From Laccaria trichodermophora (lineage: Eukaryota > Basidiomycota > Agaricomycetes > Agaricales > Hydnangiaceae), in the NCBI GenBank assembly GCA_018417955.1, contig JACTVC010000016.1, positions 868,001 to 932,000 of the forward strand: a DNA stretch of 64,000 nucleotides, given 5' to 3'. A model generated the notes under the pieces. It was not told the origin of the DNA. It searched no databases and worked only from the letters and a program-made list of their open reading frames with translations. Positions within the stretch are counted from its first letter, which is position 1; each line of letters begins with the position of its first letter. Shown piece after piece: positions 60,241 through 64,000 of this stretch. Both the position numbers and the translations under genes were made by a program.

Positions 60241-62838
60241 TATACATAGCTGTAAACTACTGGCCTATCCTTCCATCTCCACATACATCTGGGCAGCTCT
60301 GGAGCACTTCCAAGAATGTAGGTTGGAGTCATTAACCCTTTTTTTTGGTGGGGGTGCATGTGAAGCACTTCCACTTTGATGTTGTAGCAGTTTTGACCCA
60401 ATTTTAACCAGACAGGTGTACTGTTGAAATGCTCAGGTAGTCGTAAGCACTTAGGTTGAAAAGTGAGAAGCTACAGAACAATAAAGGAGAAAACACCGAG
60501 CAATGCAACATTGCCTTCACAAATGTGATCCACTTGTAATTCCAACATGTACATCAACAACCTGGCATTGTGATTTTGTTTCTGAAAATTAGATTTGAGA
60601 ATAATTTACAGTAGATTTCCATGTGTGAAAGTACAACATGTGATGCTCCCCAAGGTATAAAATGAAAATATTCATCTCATTTCCCTTTGCATGATTGCCA
60701 TTCCAGCTTTGCTCTGGATCTTGGTTTTCTTATTATGCATAAGCTTGAAATTAATCAGAATCTCCATCTATGTGAAACCGTAGGGCAAATCGGGACTTCT
60801 CGACGAAGGCATGAGTGCAAGATGGCAGCAGAGAATATTCGTGGTACACATGAAAGAGTTCGTAACATGGTGCCACTAAGCGGTACCACGTGTAGTTTAT
60901 CCTGTGACCCAGGAACTGGGGCGCGGTCACCTGGCGCAGGACTCTTGTATCCTGGAGGGGAGGCGTATGGCTGCCTAGCCGTACAGAAAGGGTGTGACTC
61001 CATCCTCATATAATATACTAGTGTGGTGCTTTGCTGCGCTCAGCCCCTTGCAGCTTTTGATTAGTAATAAGAAAGTTAAATTAAATGATTGTGTGGTGGA
61101 GACAGAAGCACAAGAACAGTGAGGGCCGCATTCCGCGGAAGTCTTGCATAGCGTGGCATAAAAAGCCTGGGATCTGAACATCATCGCACTACGTTTGTGC
61201 AAGCACTTACCTCTCCTCATCATGCTGCTCGGGAAGGCCTCAACAGAGAAAAATAGCAGTGCGGTGCCTGCTTTTGTATTGCAGAAAATATACTATATAT
61301 ATAACAGACCCTTAACGACTGTCTTGGGACTGTTAGAAGGAAAGGCAAGTTTGTAAACGATATGTGCGAGTGTTCTGCCGTGTCGGTTTGGAGCAATAAT
61401 GTACCATGGTCGAGCTGTTCTACCACAAGAATGAGGTGGTACGCCGTGATCGACTTTGTGCATGAAGAACTACAACTTGCAACTTAGACGTGAGGGTTAA
61501 CAACAAAAACACTTACTTTGTCAATTTCCTTTCTATTTGGTGGACGTTGATGGGATGACTTGTTTTCGCCAAGTGTTCGTTACATAGCGTCTTGACTTGA
61601 TGGATATCAAGACCGACTTGATATCCCTATGCCTAATCCTTGCAAGACTTGTCATCGATCAGGCTGGACCTTTTCAAGGTCGGGAATGGTAAAGTTGGCC
61701 ATACCAACACGCTCCTGGTGTCGTAGGTCAGTCAGTTAGCATTGGTGAAGGGGAGAGAGAGGGAAGGGTACTTTACTTTTGTAACCTTAAGTTTCTCGTT
61801 CCTTCCATGTCTTTATTGTATCTGTCGTAAGATTGGGGAAGTGGATGAGGTGTAGGTCAATTGTTCACATTCCAGCTTTCCCTATGGAAAGAAAGTCTAC
61901 GTGCATACCTTCTCCAAGCCACTCCTCATTTCCTCGAACATCCCCAGATCTGTACTTTGAATGGAAGAAGAACACCAAACACTTTGCGAGGGTAGTGCCG
62001 ATGTTTGATTTGTTGCTGTGGTCTTTCAAAGTGGGAAGGTCACATGAGGATCCATGTGGACGACAGGAACATATAAACATCGCGACAACAACTTGCGGCT
62101 TTACTATCGCTGCACGCGCAGAGCATTGTTTCACAAAAAGAAAGCACAACGGACATTAAATTGAGTGCAATCTATGTATCTGATGTTCAAAAATGACCTA
62201 CACTTCTTCAATCGCACGGCAACAGCTCCAGAAACACGTCACCACAGAGGCCTCAACAGGTGAAAATACAAAACTAAATTTATTATGCAAGAAACCCCGT
62301 GCAAAAATAATTGAGTCATCACTGTCACGGTGACGATCAGGTAAACAGGTGGAGTACCCCCAACAAACGCTGGCTTCGCTGAGGCAGACGACAAAGCGTT
62401 GAATTCTGCAAAAAATCAGCGTGGCATTGAAGACGACAGCCAAGATCTGGAGGTAGTGTCCACTTCGTCCAAATTCAGCTTGAGGACGGACTGGATTCAG
62501 TTGATGAGCACTGTGGGAAACGCTCCAAAACCTAGCCAAAATACTTGTATTGATAATGTGGTTGCAAAGTGAGTATATTTGTTGTAAACACAATGCTATA
62601 CAACATGGGAATAAATACATGTAAATACGATGATGCTAGATCACGCAAAGAGTATATACTACTATGCCGTTACAAAGCCCCCCTGTGAGTTTGGAGCATC
62701 ATTGAGTAATTAATTTCCATCCAGTCTTCATAATCTTGTAGAGTCCTTGTCTCTTCGCTTCCATTGATTCAGCAATTTCATCTGGCTCATTTGCCAGGAT
62801 TTAAATCTGGTAATCCAATGGACCTGGGGACTTAGGCT
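60241..62838. other. AT-rich stretch, nothing recognised
   Basis: Frames up to 140 codons (62198-62620, minus) show no known domain. At about 61595-61630 CTTGATGGATATCAAG and CTTGATATCC form a small fold-back. A GC-richer island at 60890-60990 stands out but fits no RNA I know. Confidence 0.35.
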
Positions 62839-64000
62839 GTGAATTGGGTTGAACAGTTCAATCTATATGTTAGGACATCTGTTATTTGCAGTGGAAGGGA
62901 GGACAGGGGGAAGTTGATGAGAAGAGGAGGCTATTTCAGCAGAGGCCCAGGTCCCATTTGTTTCCATTCCACAAGAGGTCTTCGATGCCAAGGGGTAGTA
63001 AATGGTTTCACGGTCATGTTCATGCTTGACCTCAAGTAGCTTAATCACTGATAACGCAAACTGAGCAAGCAGGGTAGGTGTCACTAACTCTGGAGTCACC
63101 AGGGCTCTGGTAGCCGGGCCATTCAAAGGCATAGAGAACCCAGGCTGCAACCTCGCAATGTTTCCTTTATCTGGACAGATCCTCGAGTATAGCTTATAGA
63201 GTACCACATGAGTCATGTTTGCGCCAGAGGGCGGTGGGACATTATACGGTTGCAATATCATAGAGTTTCCCCTAATTGGACTGGATTTCATGTCTAGTAA
63301 TCGCAAGAGCATGAGCAATCAATGAAAAAGGAGTAATTAGCATCATCTTGCTAGCAGACGAAGGGAGCTTAGAGGGATGAATCAGTGAATTTTGACTGCG
63401 AGGGGCGGGGGTTTGTCTGGGAAGCGGCGAATGGAGCACTTGGTGACTATAAGAGAGGGAAGATGAGGAGCAAAGGTATGGGGGTCGGTTTCTACCATAA
63501 GATAGTGGGGCGTGTGGATATGATGGTTCAGAGTACACAGATAGAGTCAGTGAATGACAATAAACTTGAGGAGAGGGGCACCAAGTACGGTGATAGCGAT
63601 CCGGCAGTGATGATGTTCAGCAAGAGTCACAAGATCATTGAACACCTTCCTCCTGGACTGGTCCAGCATCGAAAGGGTTAGGACATTGATAAATCGATTG
63701 CTTGTTCCCTTTATGACAGAATACACAAGTCTCCAGTCTCTGAATTTGCTTCGTCAACTCCATTCCGACCCAGGGTCCAGGACTGCAGCCCAGTTCCTCG
63801 CCTATTCCGAGTATTTGCTTCATGGCATGTCTCAAACTGTTTGTTTCAGCAACTACCATGATTTGGGTAAGCGTGGATTCCCTTGGAACTGATGTTTTAT
63901 GGAACATCAGATCGGATGTGGTGGTCTCCAAAGAGCTCGCACTGTTGAGATTATTTGTTGGCTTGCTATTGAGGTCCTCCCCATGAGGAGAGGCTTCATT
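62839..64000 (-). other. Minus-strand broken frames, probably repeat-derived
   Basis: Frames at 63635-63931, 63272-63538 and 62863-63318 follow one another on the minus strand in different phases. They include APLSYGRNRPP and CPDKGNIARLQPGFSMPLN. The string resembles a protein interrupted by frameshifts rather than introns. I do not know the family, and the window ends before any start. Confidence 0.35.

Noticed and set aside
60890..60990. Possible structured RNA in a GC-rich island
   Set aside because: No cloverleaf, box elements or known RNA signature could be found.

Overview
The window looks like nuclear DNA of a mushroom-forming basidiomycete (Agaricomycetes). Genes are split by many introns of about 45-60 bp with GT...AG ends and tiny exons. 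UBC6 and CWC27 orthologues are recognisable. There is an F-box/leucine-rich-like protein, a GH5-type mannanase relative, an NLR-type TPR remnant, a Ty3/gypsy element and a very common agaricomycete repeat protein. The species cannot be named from the sequence. Gene models were joined by hand from splice sites and reading-frame continuity.

Layout. 1-8.87 kb is CpG-poor and repeat-rich: a 159-bp satellite, a fold-back MITE, an NLR/TPR remnant, a decayed tRNA copy and a PIF/Harbinger-like MITE. 8.87-26.5 kb is CpG-containing and genic: an intron-bearing tRNA-Gly(UCC), UBC6 (minus), an F-box gene (minus), CWC27 (plus), a GH5 family 7-like gene (minus), a large membrane-protein gene (plus), a decayed piece of CWC27, and a duplicated segment. 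26.5-28.66 kb is CpG-poor and holds a deletion derivative of a Mutator-like element. 28,665-43,194 is a Ty3/gypsy retrotransposon with 1,017-bp LTRs; its pol gene is split by a 5.2-kb fold-back element. 43.2-48.9 kb is CpG-poor: a broken agaricomycete repeat ORF, then a near-perfect 679-bp palindrome flanked by TA. 50.4-56.6 kb is a second copy of the membrane-protein block; this copy is interrupted by a 2.08-kb insertion. A third copy of its downstream part lies at 57.9-59.3 kb. From 60 kb on I recognise no intact gene.

How it works together. UBC6 (ER-associated ubiquitination), CWC27 (splicing) and tRNA-Gly are housekeeping genes. The GH5-like gene encodes a secreted protein whose usual catalytic glutamates appear altered. 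The membrane-protein pair has no function that I recognise. The rest records repeated transposon invasion and CpG-to-TpG decay. The most unusual items are a textbook -1 frameshift signal between gag-protease and pol, the giant frame-neutral fold-back insertion, and the duplicated membrane-protein block with its insertion.
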